Assembly (NCBI RefSeq): GCF_030412785.1
Contig: NZ_CP125295.1
Location: 5,704,001 to 5,768,000 of the forward strand
Source of the DNA: Paraburkholderia sabiae
GTDB taxonomy: Bacteria; Pseudomonadota; Gammaproteobacteria; Burkholderiales; Burkholderiaceae
DNA length: 64,000 nucleotides
Reading direction: 5' to 3'
Shown here: one piece after another, positions 36,800 through 47,868 of the stretch
How positions within the stretch are numbered: position 1 is the first letter of the stretch
Layout of the letters: the number at the start of each line of letters is the position of its first letter
Translations under genes and position numbers: made by a program
Notes under the pieces: model-generated
Told to the model about the DNA's origin: nothing
The model's database searches: none
Seen by the model: only the letters and a program-made list of their open reading frames with translations

Positions 36800-37630
36800 T
36801 TAATCGGCTGGTCGGGGCATGTCCGGCGTCATATCGCCGATAAGGCCTTCACTCTTGGGCTCCTCGACGGTTTCTATCGCGCTGCGCGGCGCGTGCCGAT
36901 TCTGCAGTTCGGCAAGCGCCGCACCAACAGAAGCCTCCGCCTCAGCCGCCAGCAAACGCCGGTCGGCACCCGGCGCAATCGGCGCGCCGACATACACATG
37001 CGCCGTCAGCGGCCCGCCGCGCAACAACGCATCGAGCGACTGGCCTAGCGTCAGGTCACCGATATAGGCAGGCGCCGTCGACTGCCGCCCCTGCGCATCC
37101 TCGTACATCATGCACACCGGTTGAACCGGCCGCGATGCGGACACGGCCGCCTGAAACATGTTCGCGTGAAACGGCAGCAGTTGAACGCCATCCGACGTCG
37201 TGCCTTCCGGGAACACGCACATCCGCTCGCCAGCGTTCAGCCGCTCGGCAAGGTCATGCATGATGCGCTTCGCGTCGCTGCGCTTCTCGCGCTGGATGAA
37301 CACCGTGCCGAGCTGTTCGGCGCACCAGCCGACCACCGGCCACTTGCGGATCTCGGCTTTCGACAGAAACGGCGTCGGACGCCAGGCGTTGATCACGTAA
37401 ATGTCGATCCACGAAATGTGGTTCGCGACAACAAGCACGCCTTCGTCGAGCCGCGCGCCGTCGTTGTGCACGACGAGGCGCATGCCGCACAGCTGCAGCA
37501 TGCGCAGCGACCAGGCGCGGTTCAGTTCCAGATGCTGTTGCGCGCTCGCGCGCGGAAAACGCGTCCAGAGCTGCCACATGCCGTACACCAGATGCACGAC
37601 CAATCGAACCTTGCGAAACGCGAGCTTCAT
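36800..37630 (-). CDS. plsC: 1-acyl-sn-glycerol-3-phosphate acyltransferase
   Basis: This 276-residue membrane-associated acyltransferase makes phosphatidic acid. It has the NHxxxxD catalytic motif in VANHISWIDIYV near residue 75, a FLSKAEIRKWPVVGW segment and the FPEGTTSDG block that binds glycerol-3-phosphate. A hydrophobic N-terminus (LVVHLVYGMW) fits membrane attachment. ATG at 37630 is used; the frame is open to 37828, but that part lies inside pyrC'. It ends the pyrimidine operon. Confidence 0.92.
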   Translation of the reverse strand: MKLAFRKVRLVVHLVYGMWQLWTRFPRASAQQHLELNRAWSLRMLQLCGMRLVVHNDGARLDEGVLVVANHISWIDIYVINAWRPTPFLSKAEIRKWPVVGWCAEQLGTVFIQREKRSDAKRIMHDLAERLNAGERMCVFPEGTTSDGVQLLPFHANMFQAAVSASRPVQPVCMMYEDAQGRQSTAPAYIGDLTLGQSLDALLRGGPLTAHVYVGAPIAPGADRRLLAAEAEASVGAALAELQNRHAPRSAIETVEEPKSEGLIGDMTPDMPRPAD

Positions 37631-37680
37631 GTTGCGAGTCTTCCGCTTATCTTTCCAATCTCTGCCGATGCGCGATGCGC

Positions 37681-38958
37681 TCAGCGCTGCTCGAACGCGA
37701 TCTGCCCCGACACGACTGTCGCGCGCACGCGCGCCGGCAGTTCGTAGCCGAGGAACGGCGTGTTGTGCCCCTGGCTCTTCAACGCGCGCGGTTCGATGCG
37801 CCAGTGGCCGTTGCGGTCGAAGACGCACAGGTCGGCCGTAGCGCCCGCTTCGACGCGGCCTGCCGGCAACTTCAACACGTTAGCAGGCGCGGCCGTGATG
37901 CGGTTCAGCGCTTTCGCGAGCGGGACGTTCGCCTCGTCGGCCCATTTCACCGTGAGCGACAGCAGCAGCTCCAGCCCCGTCGCCCCGGGCGTCGCTTCGG
38001 CGAATGGCAGCAGCTTCTCGTCGTCGTCGACGGGCGTGTGGTCCGAGCAGATCGCATCGATCGTACCGTCCAGCAGCCCCGCGCGAATCGCCTCGCGATC
38101 GCGCTGCGAACGCAGCGGCGGATCGAGCCGGAACTGCGCATCGAAGTAGCCGATGTCGATGTCGATCAGATGCACGTGGTTGATCGTCACGTCGCACGAA
38201 ACGGGCAGGCCTTCCGCCTTCGCGGCGCGCATCAGTTCGACGCCCGCCGCCGACGACACATGCGACAGATGCACGCGCGCACCCGTCACGCGCACGAGTT
38301 CGAAGATCGTATGCAGCGCGATCGTTTCCGCCGAAACGGGCACGCCCGACAGACCCAGCCGCGATGCAAGCGGACCGCTCGCCGCGACGCCGCCCTTTGC
38401 GAGATACGCATCCTGCGGACGCAGCCACACGGTATAGCCGTATGTGTTCGCGTATTGCAGTGCGCGCAGCAACACCTGTGTATCGACGATCGGCGTATCG
38501 GCTTGTGAAAAACCGATGCAGCCCGACTCCGTCAACGCGACCATTTCGGTAATGACCTGCCCCTTGAGGCCAACGGTCAGCGCGCCGAGCGGATACACAT
38601 GCGCGCGGTTCAGATTGCGCGCACGGAATTTGAGCATTTCGATGAGACCCGGCTCGTCGAGCACGGGGTCGGTGTCGGGCGGGCACACGAGACTCGTCAC
38701 GCCGCCCGCGAGCGCCGCCGCCATTTCCGATTCGAGCGTCGCCTTGTGCTCGTAGCCGGGTTCGCGCAACCGCGCAGACAGATCGACGAAGCCCGGCGCC
38801 ACGAACAGGCCCTGCGCGTCGATGGTTCGTTCCGCGTTGAACTCGGCGGGCGCGTTGCCGAGCGCGACGATTTTTCCGTCCGCGATGAAAACATCCTGCT
38901 GCTGTTCGGTGCCGGCTGCCGGATTGATCAGCGTACCGCCTGCGATATGAATCTTCAT
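37681..38958 (-). CDS. pyrC': Inactive dihydroorotase-like protein PyrC' (aspartate transcarbamoylase partner)
   Basis: This 425-residue amidohydrolase is homologous to dihydroorotase, but the metal-binding D-x-H-x-H ahead of LREPG reads Asp-Leu-Ser-Ala-Arg at residues 59-63, so both N-terminal histidines are lost. Later family motifs such as VHLSHVSS and CSDHTPVDDDEK remain. In Pseudomonas a homologous inactive PyrC' is required to assemble active aspartate transcarbamoylase, and its gene follows pyrB as here. A true dihydroorotase should therefore be encoded elsewhere in this genome. Confidence 0.85.
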   Translation of the reverse strand: MKIHIAGGTLINPAAGTEQQQDVFIADGKIVALGNAPAEFNAERTIDAQGLFVAPGFVDLSARLREPGYEHKATLESEMAAALAGGVTSLVCPPDTDPVLDEPGLIEMLKFRARNLNRAHVYPLGALTVGLKGQVITEMVALTESGCIGFSQADTPIVDTQVLLRALQYANTYGYTVWLRPQDAYLAKGGVAASGPLASRLGLSGVPVSAETIALHTIFELVRVTGARVHLSHVSSAAGVELMRAAKAEGLPVSCDVTINHVHLIDIDIGYFDAQFRLDPPLRSQRDREAIRAGLLDGTIDAICSDHTPVDDDEKLLPFAEATPGATGLELLLSLTVKWADEANVPLAKALNRITAAPANVLKLPAGRVEAGATADLCVFDRNGHWRIEPRALKSQGHNTPFLGYELPARVRATVVSGQIAFEQR

Positions 38959-39012
38959 GCGCTGCCTTTTTGCCTGCTCTATCTAAGACGGATTCTGTGA
39001 CGGATACGCGGG

Positions 39013-40053
39013 TCAGTCGTTATTGCCCGCGACGATGCCCATCACCGCCATACGCACCGCGATGCCGAACGTCACCTGATTGAGAATCACCGATTGCGGA
39101 CCGTCCGCGACTTGCGAATCGATCTCGACGCCGCGGTTCATCGGCCCCGGATGCATCACGATCGCGTCGGGCTTCGCGAGAGCGAGGCGCTCCGGCGTCA
39201 ATCCCCAGCTCTTGAAGTATTCCTGCGCTGACGGCAGCAACGCACCGCTCATCCGCTCGTTCTGAAGACGCAGCATGATGATCACGTCGACGTCCTTCAG
39301 CCCTTCGTCGAGGTTGTGGAACACGCGCACGCCCATTTGCTCGAGGCCGCCCGGCAGCAGCGTGCGCGGACCGATCGCGCGCACTTCCGGCACGCCGAGC
39401 GTGGTGAGCGCGTGAATGTCGGAGCGCGCGACGCGCGAATGCAGAATGTCGCCGACAATCGCCACACGCAGATTCGTGAAATCGCGCTTGTAATGGCGGA
39501 TCGTGTACATGTCGAGCAGACCCTGCGTCGGATGCGCATGACGGCCGTCGCCGGCATTGATCACATGGACGTGCGGCGCGCAGTGCTCGGCGATCAGATA
39601 CGGCGCGCCGCTCGACGCGTGGCGCACGACGAACATGTCGGCATGCATCGCCGACAGATTATTGATCGTGTCGAGCAGCGACTCGCCCTTGCTCGTCGAC
39701 GACGCGTTGATGTTCAGGTTGATCACGTCCGCCGACAGCCGCTTTGCCGCGATTTCGAACGTGGTGCGCGTGCGCGTCGAGTTCTCGAAAAACAGGTTGA
39801 ACACCGATTTGCCGCGCAGCAGCGGCACCTTCTTCACTTCGCGGTCCGTCACGCTGACGAACTGTTCGGCCGTATCGAGAATATGCGTGACGATCGCGCG
39901 CGGCAGGCCTTCGATGGTCAGCAGATGCTTCAGCTCGCCGTTCTTCGTGAGCTGCGGATTGCCCTTCAGGAAACCGTAGCGAAAACGGTCCGCTGAAGCA
40001 GCACCGTCGTTCGGTTGGCTGGAACCTTGGGAAACCGGGTTGGGCGTATTCAT
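39013..40053 (-). CDS. pyrB: Aspartate carbamoyltransferase catalytic subunit
   Basis: This 346-residue enzyme commits carbamoyl phosphate to pyrimidine synthesis. It has the carbamoyl-phosphate site [13 protein letters not shown], the [12 protein letters not shown] segment and the late motif [12 protein letters not shown]. An N-terminal extension of about 35 residues precedes the fold, as in ATCases that associate with PyrC'. It lies between pyrR and pyrC' on the same strand and is probably co-transcribed with both. Confidence 0.96.
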   Translation of the reverse strand: MNTPNPVSQGSSQPNDGAASADRFRYGFLKGNPQLTKNGELKHLLTIEGLPRAIVTHILDTAEQFVSVTDREVKKVPLLRGKSVFNLFFENSTRTRTTFEIAAKRLSADVINLNINASSTSKGESLLDTINNLSAMHADMFVVRHASSGAPYLIAEHCAPHVHVINAGDGRHAHPTQGLLDMYTIRHYKRDFTNLRVAIVGDILHSRVARSDIHALTTLGVPEVRAIGPRTLLPGGLEQMGVRVFHNLDEGLKDVDVIIMLRLQNERMSGALLPSAQEYFKSWGLTPERLALAKPDAIVMHPGPMNRGVEIDSQVADGPQSVILNQVTFGIAVRMAVMGIVAGNND

Positions 40054-40121
40054 GGTGTTCCTGAATCAGACTGGGGACTACGTGTGTTGCCCGTATTGCT
40101 TTCGATGCCGACGCGCCGCGC

Positions 40122-40634
40122 TCAATCCGCGCGCGGCTCGGTGTGAAACGCGAAGCGCTCGCCGTCGCGCGACAGCACGAGCGTCGCATCGGCCGGCACG
40201 TCGATCGTGCCACCGACGAAGCGCGCCGCCACCGGCAACTCGCGCCCGCCGCGATCGGCCAGCACTGCGAGTTCGACCGATGCGGGACGCCCGTAGTCAT
40301 AGAGTTCGTTCAGTGCGGCGCGCACGGTGCGGCCCGTGTACAGCACGTCGTCGACGAGCACGATGCGGCGGCCTTCGACTGCGAACGGCAATGACGTGGG
40401 ACTGGCCTGCGTGTGCAAGCCTTTCTTCGCGTAGTCGTCGCGATGCAGCGCGACGTTAACGACGCCGAACGTCGACACGTTCAGGTCTTTCGCGAGACGC
40501 TCGGCGAGCCACGCGCCGCCGCTGTAGATGCCGGCGAGCACCGCGCCATCGGCGCCACCCAGCGCGTCGCCGTATGCGTCGCGAATCTGTTCGAGCACGG
40601 CGCGATAAAGCGCTTCGGCGTCAATGGAACTCAT
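40122..40634 (-). CDS. pyrR: PyrR bifunctional regulator / uracil phosphoribosyltransferase
   Basis: This 170-residue protein has the PRPP-binding motif [19 protein letters not shown] and the PyrR-type stretch [17 protein letters not shown]. In Gram-positive bacteria PyrR attenuates pyr transcription. In proteobacteria its main shown activity is uracil phosphoribosyltransferase, and the RNA-binding role is uncertain. The ATG at 40634 lies 14 bases inside the end of ruvX. An alternative ATG at 40652 would add six residues. Confidence 0.92.
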   Translation of the reverse strand: MSSIDAEALYRAVLEQIRDAYGDALGGADGAVLAGIYSGGAWLAERLAKDLNVSTFGVVNVALHRDDYAKKGLHTQASPTSLPFAVEGRRIVLVDDVLYTGRTVRAALNELYDYGRPASVELAVLADRGGRELPVAARFVGGTIDVPADATLVLSRDGERFAFHTEPRAD

Positions 40635-41076
40635 GATCGTCGCTTGGTCCATCCAGACTTAGTCCGTCCAGATATTGCTGAAGAATGATGCTCGCGGCTT
40701 CGGCGTCGAGCATGCCCGCCTGCCGCGATCCGCTGCGGATGCCCGCCTCTGCTTCCACCGACGTATAACGTTCGTCGACCCACGAGACGGGCAGATTGAA
40801 GCGTCCGTTCAGCTGGTTGCCGAAGCGTTTGGCGAGTTGGGTTCTTTCGTGCGGGGTGCCGTCGGGATGCATGGGCAGACCGACAACGAGCATGTCGGGC
40901 TTCCATTCGTCGATCAGCTTGCCGACGGCTTCGAAGCGATATTCGCGATTGCGGTTCTGCAGAACGACGAGCGGCCGAGCGCTGCGAGTGAGCGAATTGC
41001 CGACGGCGACGCCGATACGTTTTTCGCCGTAGTCGAACGCAAGCAGCGTCGCTTCACGTCCGGCCGCACCGCTCAT
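40621..41076 (-). CDS. ruvX: Putative Holliday junction resolvase RuvX (YqgF)
   Basis: This 151-residue RNase H-like protein has the first acidic strand [30 protein letters not shown] and the third motif [12 protein letters not shown]. YqgF proteins are nucleases linked to 16S rRNA maturation or Holliday junction processing. Its start overlaps the yqgE stop by four bases and its end overlaps pyrR by 14, which indicates tight coupling. Confidence 0.94.
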   Translation of the reverse strand: MSGAAGREATLLAFDYGEKRIGVAVGNSLTRSARPLVVLQNRNREYRFEAVGKLIDEWKPDMLVVGLPMHPDGTPHERTQLAKRFGNQLNGRFNLPVSWVDERYTSVEAEAGIRSGSRQAGMLDAEAASIILQQYLDGLSLDGPSDDHEFH

Positions 41077-41648
41077 GCGTGACCTGCTTCGCCCGAAAGC
41101 ATCGAAGACGAGATGCCGAGCAGCGCGAGCGCCGCTTCGAAGCGGTCTTCGGCGGGAACGTCGAAAACGATCTTCGGGTCGGCCTGGACCGTAAGCCAGC
41201 CGTTCTTCGAAATCTCGTCCTCAAGCTGACCCGCGCCCCAACCGGCGTGGCCGAGCGTCAGCAGAAAACGCTCCGGGCCCTTGCCGCTCGCGACGGCTTC
41301 GAGCACGTCTTTCGACGTGGTCATTTCGAGGCCGCCGGGCACCTGCATCGACGACGTATACGAGCTTTCCGATGCGTCGTGCAGCACGAAGCCGCGCTCG
41401 GTTTGCACCGGGCCGCCAAAGTACACGGGGACATGCAGCAGCGGTTCGATCTCGAGCTTGAGATCGATGCGATTGAAGAGCGCCTGAAGGTCGATATCCG
41501 TCGGCCGGTTGATGACGAGGCCGAGTGCGCCGCGCTCGCTGTGATCGCAAAGGTAGACCACCGTTCCTGAAAACGTAGGGTCCGCCATGTTCGGCATGGC
41601 GATCAGGAACTGGTTGGTCAGATTGATGCGATCGTTACTCTTGGGCAT
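41073..41648 (-). CDS. yqgE: YqgE/AlgH family protein (UPF0301)
   Basis: This 191-residue protein shows the family hallmarks [27 protein letters not shown] and [12 protein letters not shown], with [17 protein letters not shown] in the middle and [18 protein letters not shown] near the end. Its biochemical function is unknown; the gene is commonly paired with ruvX. ATG at 41648 directly precedes the conserved start. The open frame to 41789 adds arginine-rich sequence without similarity. Confidence 0.93.
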   Translation of the reverse strand: MPKSNDRINLTNQFLIAMPNMADPTFSGTVVYLCDHSERGALGLVINRPTDIDLQALFNRIDLKLEIEPLLHVPVYFGGPVQTERGFVLHDASESSYTSSMQVPGGLEMTTSKDVLEAVASGKGPERFLLTLGHAGWGAGQLEDEISKNGWLTVQADPKIVFDVPAEDRFEAALALLGISSSMLSGEAGHA

Positions 41649-41917
41649 AGGTCGAAGTTTAGCAAAGACGATGCGCGACTGCGGGGCCGGCGCCGTGCGC
41701 CAGAATCGTGCAACGGGCGGCTGGCCAGCCGTGCTGGCAGGCAGTTTGCAATGGCGCCGCACGGAAAATCGCAGTCCATGAAACTGCACTCTATCACGCG
41801 CCTCTACCTTGCCGGGAACGACTCGCGTGCGCTATCGCGCGGCGGATGGCATAGGACGAACGACTGTCCGCATCCTGTGGATGCAGCGCCTGTTTTCGAC
41901 CGGTCTTGCTAGTTATC

Positions 41918-43327
41918 TTATGCGCCGCCCTGCTCGATCGCTCGCGTCAGCGCAGCCAGCACGTTCGCCGCCGACTGCGGCGCGACGCCCGCGGCGACCT
42001 TGTGCAGCATCGCGCGCAATGCTTCCGCCGCGGCTTCGAGCGAACGTGCGTCGGGCGCATCGACGACGACATGCGCGCGCACGGCCGGCGTCGATACGCC
42101 CGCATGCGCACGGCGTCGCCACGCGAGACCCAGCGCGTCGGCCAGCAGCGCCACGTGGCCGAGGCCGAGCGCCGACGCCGCCGCGCCCAGACGGTAAGCC
42201 GCGTCGCCGGCCTGCAACGCGGCGCTGGGGTCCGCCTTCTGCGGATTGTCGGCGGCACGCGCGTGATCCGTCAGCGCGGAAATCGCGGCATCGGCGGTTT
42301 GCAAAAAGTCTTCGTACGCGTTCGCGTTGACGGTCAGCACGCCGAGTTCGCGCGACATGCCGACGTGCGCCGCGAGCGTCTCGGCCTGATGCGCGCCAGC
42401 TTCCCACAGTGCTTCCGATGCCTGCGTGCCCGCGATATGCCAGTCGACCGTCAAGCCGTAGTCACGCAGCAGTTCGACGTTCTCGGTGTCTTCGGCGGCC
42501 GCGCCGAACAGCGCGTAGTCGCGCCAGAGCAGCGCGAGCGTCGCGCGAACCAGCGAGCGCGGCGCGAGCGGTATGCCGCGCTGCTCGTCGGCGAGCGCCA
42601 TGTTGCAACGGGCATAGAAACGCCGCGTGTCGATGTCTTCTACCGTGTGGCCGTTCGCGCGCATCGCTCGCGTGCACGCCAGCGCCAACCGCCAGAAGTC
42701 ATAGGGATCGGGACCGGCCAGTTCGACGAGACAGGCGTCGAGATCGTCGAGCGCGGCATTCACGACGCCCGCCACCGCGCTCGTGCTTACATGCCCTTTC
42801 GAGCGCAGCACGGGCAGCAGCGCCCGCTCGTAGCGCGCACGCAGCTGCGCGAGCCGCGCCGCCGATTGCGAACGCAGCGAAACAGGGGGAATGGGCCGCC
42901 CGGTCAGCGCGACGTCTTCGAAAGTCACGCTGTAACCCGGCGTGTGCTGGGCGATATGCGTGCTGAGCGCGCGATAGTGCTCGAAAAGCGCCGCCGAGCA
43001 ACCGAGTTCACGCAGATTGCGCCGCTCAAGCGCCGTACGGAACGCGCGCAGCGCCGCGCCGAAGGTGGCGCGCGCGGCGGCCTCGTCGGCCAGGCCGCTT
43101 GCGGCCATCGGCGAAACGAGAAGCAGCGCGTCGGTGAAACGTTGAGCGGCAATCCAGCCCGCCTCGCGCAGCGCGCGGCCCGCGACGAGCAATTGCGCAT
43201 TCATGTCGCGACGCTGCTCGAACGCGTCGAGCGCGTCGGCAATGGCCTGCTCCGCCGTGCGGACGGTGCCGCCGCGGCGATTGGGTAGAGCGTCGAGCGT
43301 ATCGGGCGATGCGGATCGAAGAGTCAT
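41918..43327 (-). CDS. Conserved helical protein resembling the ChpA N-terminus / FimL
   Basis: This 469-residue protein is alanine-rich and almost entirely helical. It has no catalytic motif. The arrangement of helices and stretches such as LREAGWIAAQRFTDALLLV resemble the N-terminal, degenerate Hpt-domain part of the ChpA/PilL histidine kinase and the related protein FimL, which act in type IV pilus signalling. I am not certain of this. In related Burkholderiales a pil-chp cluster lies between the rubredoxin and yqgE genes, so this gene may be what is left of it. Confidence 0.5.
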   Translation of the reverse strand: MTLRSASPDTLDALPNRRGGTVRTAEQAIADALDAFEQRRDMNAQLLVAGRALREAGWIAAQRFTDALLLVSPMAASGLADEAAARATFGAALRAFRTALERRNLRELGCSAALFEHYRALSTHIAQHTPGYSVTFEDVALTGRPIPPVSLRSQSAARLAQLRARYERALLPVLRSKGHVSTSAVAGVVNAALDDLDACLVELAGPDPYDFWRLALACTRAMRANGHTVEDIDTRRFYARCNMALADEQRGIPLAPRSLVRATLALLWRDYALFGAAAEDTENVELLRDYGLTVDWHIAGTQASEALWEAGAHQAETLAAHVGMSRELGVLTVNANAYEDFLQTADAAISALTDHARAADNPQKADPSAALQAGDAAYRLGAAASALGLGHVALLADALGLAWRRRAHAGVSTPAVRAHVVVDAPDARSLEAAAEALRAMLHKVAAGVAPQSAANVLAALTRAIEQGGA

Positions 43328-43723
43328 GAGCAGGCTGCATGAACGCCGGCACTGTCAGGCGGCATCGATACTGCGCCACCGGAACTGCCGGTATGGCGAA
43401 AGTAATGCAATTGCCGGGCCACCGACTGCATGGCTCCGAAGCAGCGCCGCCGGCTCAGACTGCCGCGCAGACGAAACTCGCCCGACGGCAACATGGCTGA
43501 GAGCGGCCGCTCACGGCGACATCGGCGCGACAAACGCGCCACGCTTACGAAACGGCACCTGCTGGACTAAAACGCGATCAACCGCAAGGAAAGCTCAGTG
43601 ACGAGTTATCTTGCGACATCGCGTGCGCGCGGATGTTCCATCCCGCGCGAAATCGATTCATTCCGGATCGGTCAACCTTGCATGGCAGGCAAAAAACGCC
43701 CCGCCACCGTCACGGCGGATCGA
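43328..43723. other. Intergenic region without a recognised gene
   Basis: About 400 bases lie between the rubredoxin gene and the ChpA-like gene, both on the minus strand. A 72-codon frame at 43324-43542 (minus) is arginine-rich and has no recognised motif. No remnant of a response regulator was seen. Confidence 0.4.
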
Positions 43724-43894
43724 TCAGATCTGCACCATCTCGAAGTCTTCCTTGCGCGCGCCGCACTCGGGACAGGTCCAATTGATGGGAACATCTTCCC
43801 AGCGCGTGCCCGGCGCGATTCCTTCCTCTGGCAGACCGGCTTCTTCGTCATAGATCCAGCCGCAGATCAGGCACATCCAGCTCTTATATTCCAT
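43724..43894 (-). CDS. rubA: Rubredoxin
   Basis: This 56-residue iron protein begins MEYKSWMCLICGWIYDEEAG and has the two Cys-x-x-Cys pairs that bind one iron (Cys8/Cys11 and Cys41/Cys44), the second in TCPECGARK. It is a small electron carrier in the cytoplasm. It is divergent to thiD and located 264 bases from it. Confidence 0.95.
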   Translation of the reverse strand: MEYKSWMCLICGWIYDEEAGLPEEGIAPGTRWEDVPINWTCPECGARKEDFEMVQI

Positions 43895-44157
43895 TCTTGA
43901 GTCGCGTCGAAAAGTCCGTGGAAACGGGAGCCATGATGGTACCGTGTTGCCGCCCCCATGCCTAGCGGATGCGGGGTCCGAGCGATCCGACGCGACATTT
44001 TGCGACGTTATGTGTGACGCGGCACGCCGACAGATGCGAAAAAATGCCCTGGGAACGTATAAGGCCGCATAATTGAGCTGTCCGTGCGGGCCGCACGGGC
44101 GCGCGTGCGCTCTCTCCGGCCTGCCAGTGTTCCGCTCAACGACCCCACCACAATTTC

Positions 44158-45018
44158 ATGGCCAGCGACACCCCTCCGATCGTTCTCACCTTCGGCCTGT
44201 CCGACCCGACAGGCGGCGGCGGGCTGCAAGCCGACCTGATGACGCTTGCCAGCATGGGCTGCCACGGCGTTTCCGTGCTGACGGGCTACACGGTGCGCGA
44301 TTCGGCGAGTTGCGACGAAGTGACCGGGCTCGACCCGGAAGTCGTCGCGACGCAAGCGCGGATGCTGCTGGAAGACATGCCGATCGCCGCCTTCAAGGTC
44401 GGCGCAGCGACGCGCGCGGAAGTGGTCAGCGCGATTGCAGAAGTGGTCGCCGATTACGACGATATCCCGTTGATTCTCGCGCCTGATTTCACGCTCGACG
44501 ACGAACACGTGCTCGCCGCCGACGAACTGCGCGAAGCAATGGCCGATCTGCTCGCCCCTCAAACCACCTTGCTGGTCGCAGATACAGCGGCTCTGCTCGC
44601 GCTGGCGCAACCGGACGGCGACGCCGAAGCACCGACACTCGATGCCGCGATCTCACATTTGCTGTCGCAAGGTTGCGAATACATCCTGTCGACGGAAACG
44701 GGCACGCATCGGCTCGTCAATACGCTGTTCAGCGAAGATGGCCAGCTGAGGCAGGACATGTGGGATCGCACGCAGCAGCGGATCATGGGCGTCACCGATA
44801 CGCTCGGCGCCGCGATCGCCGCGCTGCTGGCGAATGGCCAGGAACCGGCCGAGGCCGTGCGCGAAGCGCAGGAGTATCTGTTTCAGGCGACCCAGGCGGC
44901 CTTCCGGCCGGGCATGGGCGCTTATCTTCCCGATCGTTTCTTCTGGGCACGGAGCAGCGATGATGAAGTGCCGCTCGCAGGCGGGACGGATGCGTCGCCG
45001 GGTGAGGCGCGCCATTGA
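44158..45018 (+). CDS. thiD: ThiD-family phosphomethylpyrimidine kinase, divergent
   Basis: This 286-residue ribokinase-fold protein should phosphorylate HMP phosphate in thiamine synthesis. It begins with LTFGLSDPTGGGGLQADLMT, clearly the ThiD N-terminus, and has GCEYILSTETGTH near residue 175. The usual anion-hole motif (His-Gly-Thr-Gly-Cys-Thr-Leu) is changed to MGVTDTLGAAIAA, and the usual DPVM strand reads APDFTL. Activity on the normal substrate is therefore uncertain, although this form occurs next to rubredoxin in related genomes as far as I recall. Confidence 0.8.
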   Translation: MASDTPPIVLTFGLSDPTGGGGLQADLMTLASMGCHGVSVLTGYTVRDSASCDEVTGLDPEVVATQARMLLEDMPIAAFKVGAATRAEVVSAIAEVVADYDDIPLILAPDFTLDDEHVLAADELREAMADLLAPQTTLLVADTAALLALAQPDGDAEAPTLDAAISHLLSQGCEYILSTETGTHRLVNTLFSEDGQLRQDMWDRTQQRIMGVTDTLGAAIAALLANGQEPAEAVREAQEYLFQATQAAFRPGMGAYLPDRFFWARSSDDEVPLAGGTDASPGEARH

Positions 45019-45300
45019 GTTGTCGCGGCTGGGCCAGCTCCCGATGGAACGATGAGAATGGCTCCAGTCAAGTGTCAATTCGCAAGCCATGCATTACAGC
45101 GGTAATTATCTGTTACAGCAGGGCGACCGCTTAGATAGTACAATTACGAACTGTAATATTCCCCGCCCTGCTGTCCGGTTGACACCTCGTTTGACGCCTG
45201 CGGCGTGCGTATGACCAACGCGACGCGCGCCACAATTTAGGCCAAGCCAGCCAACGGCAGACCGCCGGTTTCTACGGCGGAGAACGAACGGAAAACCGAA

Positions 45301-46047
45301 TTGGAAGAACTTCGCCCCAGCGCTGCCGCTGCCGCTGCGGCTGCCGCCGCCGTTCCCGAGCCGCGCGCACGCTGCAACCAGAGCAGCGCACCGAACAGTC
45401 GCGTGGCACGTGAAGAGCCCGAAGGCCGCGCGCCCGTCGAGCGCATTCAGCCTAATGTCCAACGCTTCAACGGCACGATCACGGGCCGCGACCGCGCTGT
45501 GCTGCTCGGCCACAAGCCCGTCACCGTCTGGCTCACCGGCTTATCCGGAGCGGGCAAATCGACCATCGCGTTTCATCTGGAGCGCGAACTGATGTCGATG
45601 GGACACGCGTGCTATGTGCTCGATGGCGACAACATCCGTCATGGCCTGACGAGCGACCTTGGCTTTTCAAAGGAAGACCGCCGGGAAAACATCCGCCGGG
45701 TCGCCCACGTCGCACGACTGATGAACGACGCCGGCCTGATCGTCATCGCCGCCCTGATTTCGCCGATGCGCGAAGACCGGGACATGGCGCGCGCCATCGT
45801 CGGAAACGGCAATTTTGTCGAGACTTATGTGTCCGCTTCAGCAAACGATTGCGCGAGGCGTGACCCCAAAGGGCTCTATGCGAAGGCGCAAACCGGTGTG
45901 ATCAAGTCGTTCACGGGCGTGTCAGCGCCGTATGAAGCGCCAACGAATCCCGAACTGCTCGTCGATACGGCGGCGCTGACGGAAGAGTCAAGCGTATCGT
46001 GCGTGCTCGATCATTTGCGCGAGCGCTTCCTCGTGCTGCAACGCTGA
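45301..46047 (+). CDS. cysC: Adenylylsulfate (APS) kinase
   Basis: This 248-residue protein phosphorylates APS to PAPS. It has the P-loop TGLSGAGKSTIAFHLE, YVLDGDNIRHGL, GFSKEDRRENIRRV, and the ISPMREDRDMAR segment that contains the catalytic-region Ser. The core begins near residue 50. The first 50 residues are unusual, with ten consecutive alanines, and the only start that keeps them is a TTG at 45301 without a strong ribosome-binding site. A GTG at 45403 is a possible alternative. PAPS could supply the sulfotransferase at 16,509. A strong terminator follows. Confidence 0.92.
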   Translation: MEELRPSAAAAAAAAAAVPEPRARCNQSSAPNSRVAREEPEGRAPVERIQPNVQRFNGTITGRDRAVLLGHKPVTVWLTGLSGAGKSTIAFHLERELMSMGHACYVLDGDNIRHGLTSDLGFSKEDRRENIRRVAHVARLMNDAGLIVIAALISPMREDRDMARAIVGNGNFVETYVSASANDCARRDPKGLYAKAQTGVIKSFTGVSAPYEAPTNPELLVDTAALTEESSVSCVLDHLRERFLVLQR

Positions 46048-46089
46048 GGTCGCCAGGCGCGAACTTCATACCCGAGTGAAACCGGAGCA

Positions 46090-46129
46090 CCAAAAGAAAA
46101 ACCCGCATCGCTGCGGGTTTTTCTTTTGG
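46090..46129. terminator. Bidirectional Rho-independent terminator between cysC and groEL
   Basis: AAAAGAAAAACCCGCA at 46092-46107 pairs with TGCGGGTTTTTCTTTT at 46112-46127 around a four-base loop, and CC/GG extends the stem by two pairs. The A- and T-runs serve as U-tracts for the plus and minus strands respectively. It separates the converging cysC and groEL genes. Confidence 0.92.
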
Positions 46130-46184
46130 CAAGAGAAGCACGCCTCTCAGCGCGCCTCCCACATGCATTCCAGTTGCCCGGAAA

Positions 46185-47828
<1,644 letters not shown>

Positions 47829-47868
47829 CTAACTCCTTGAATTCTTGAGAATGAACCGGGACAAGTGC

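Noticed and set aside
43598..43900. Plus-strand frame of 100 codons
   Set aside because: It covers the rubredoxin gene on the other strand, which has an unambiguous iron site.
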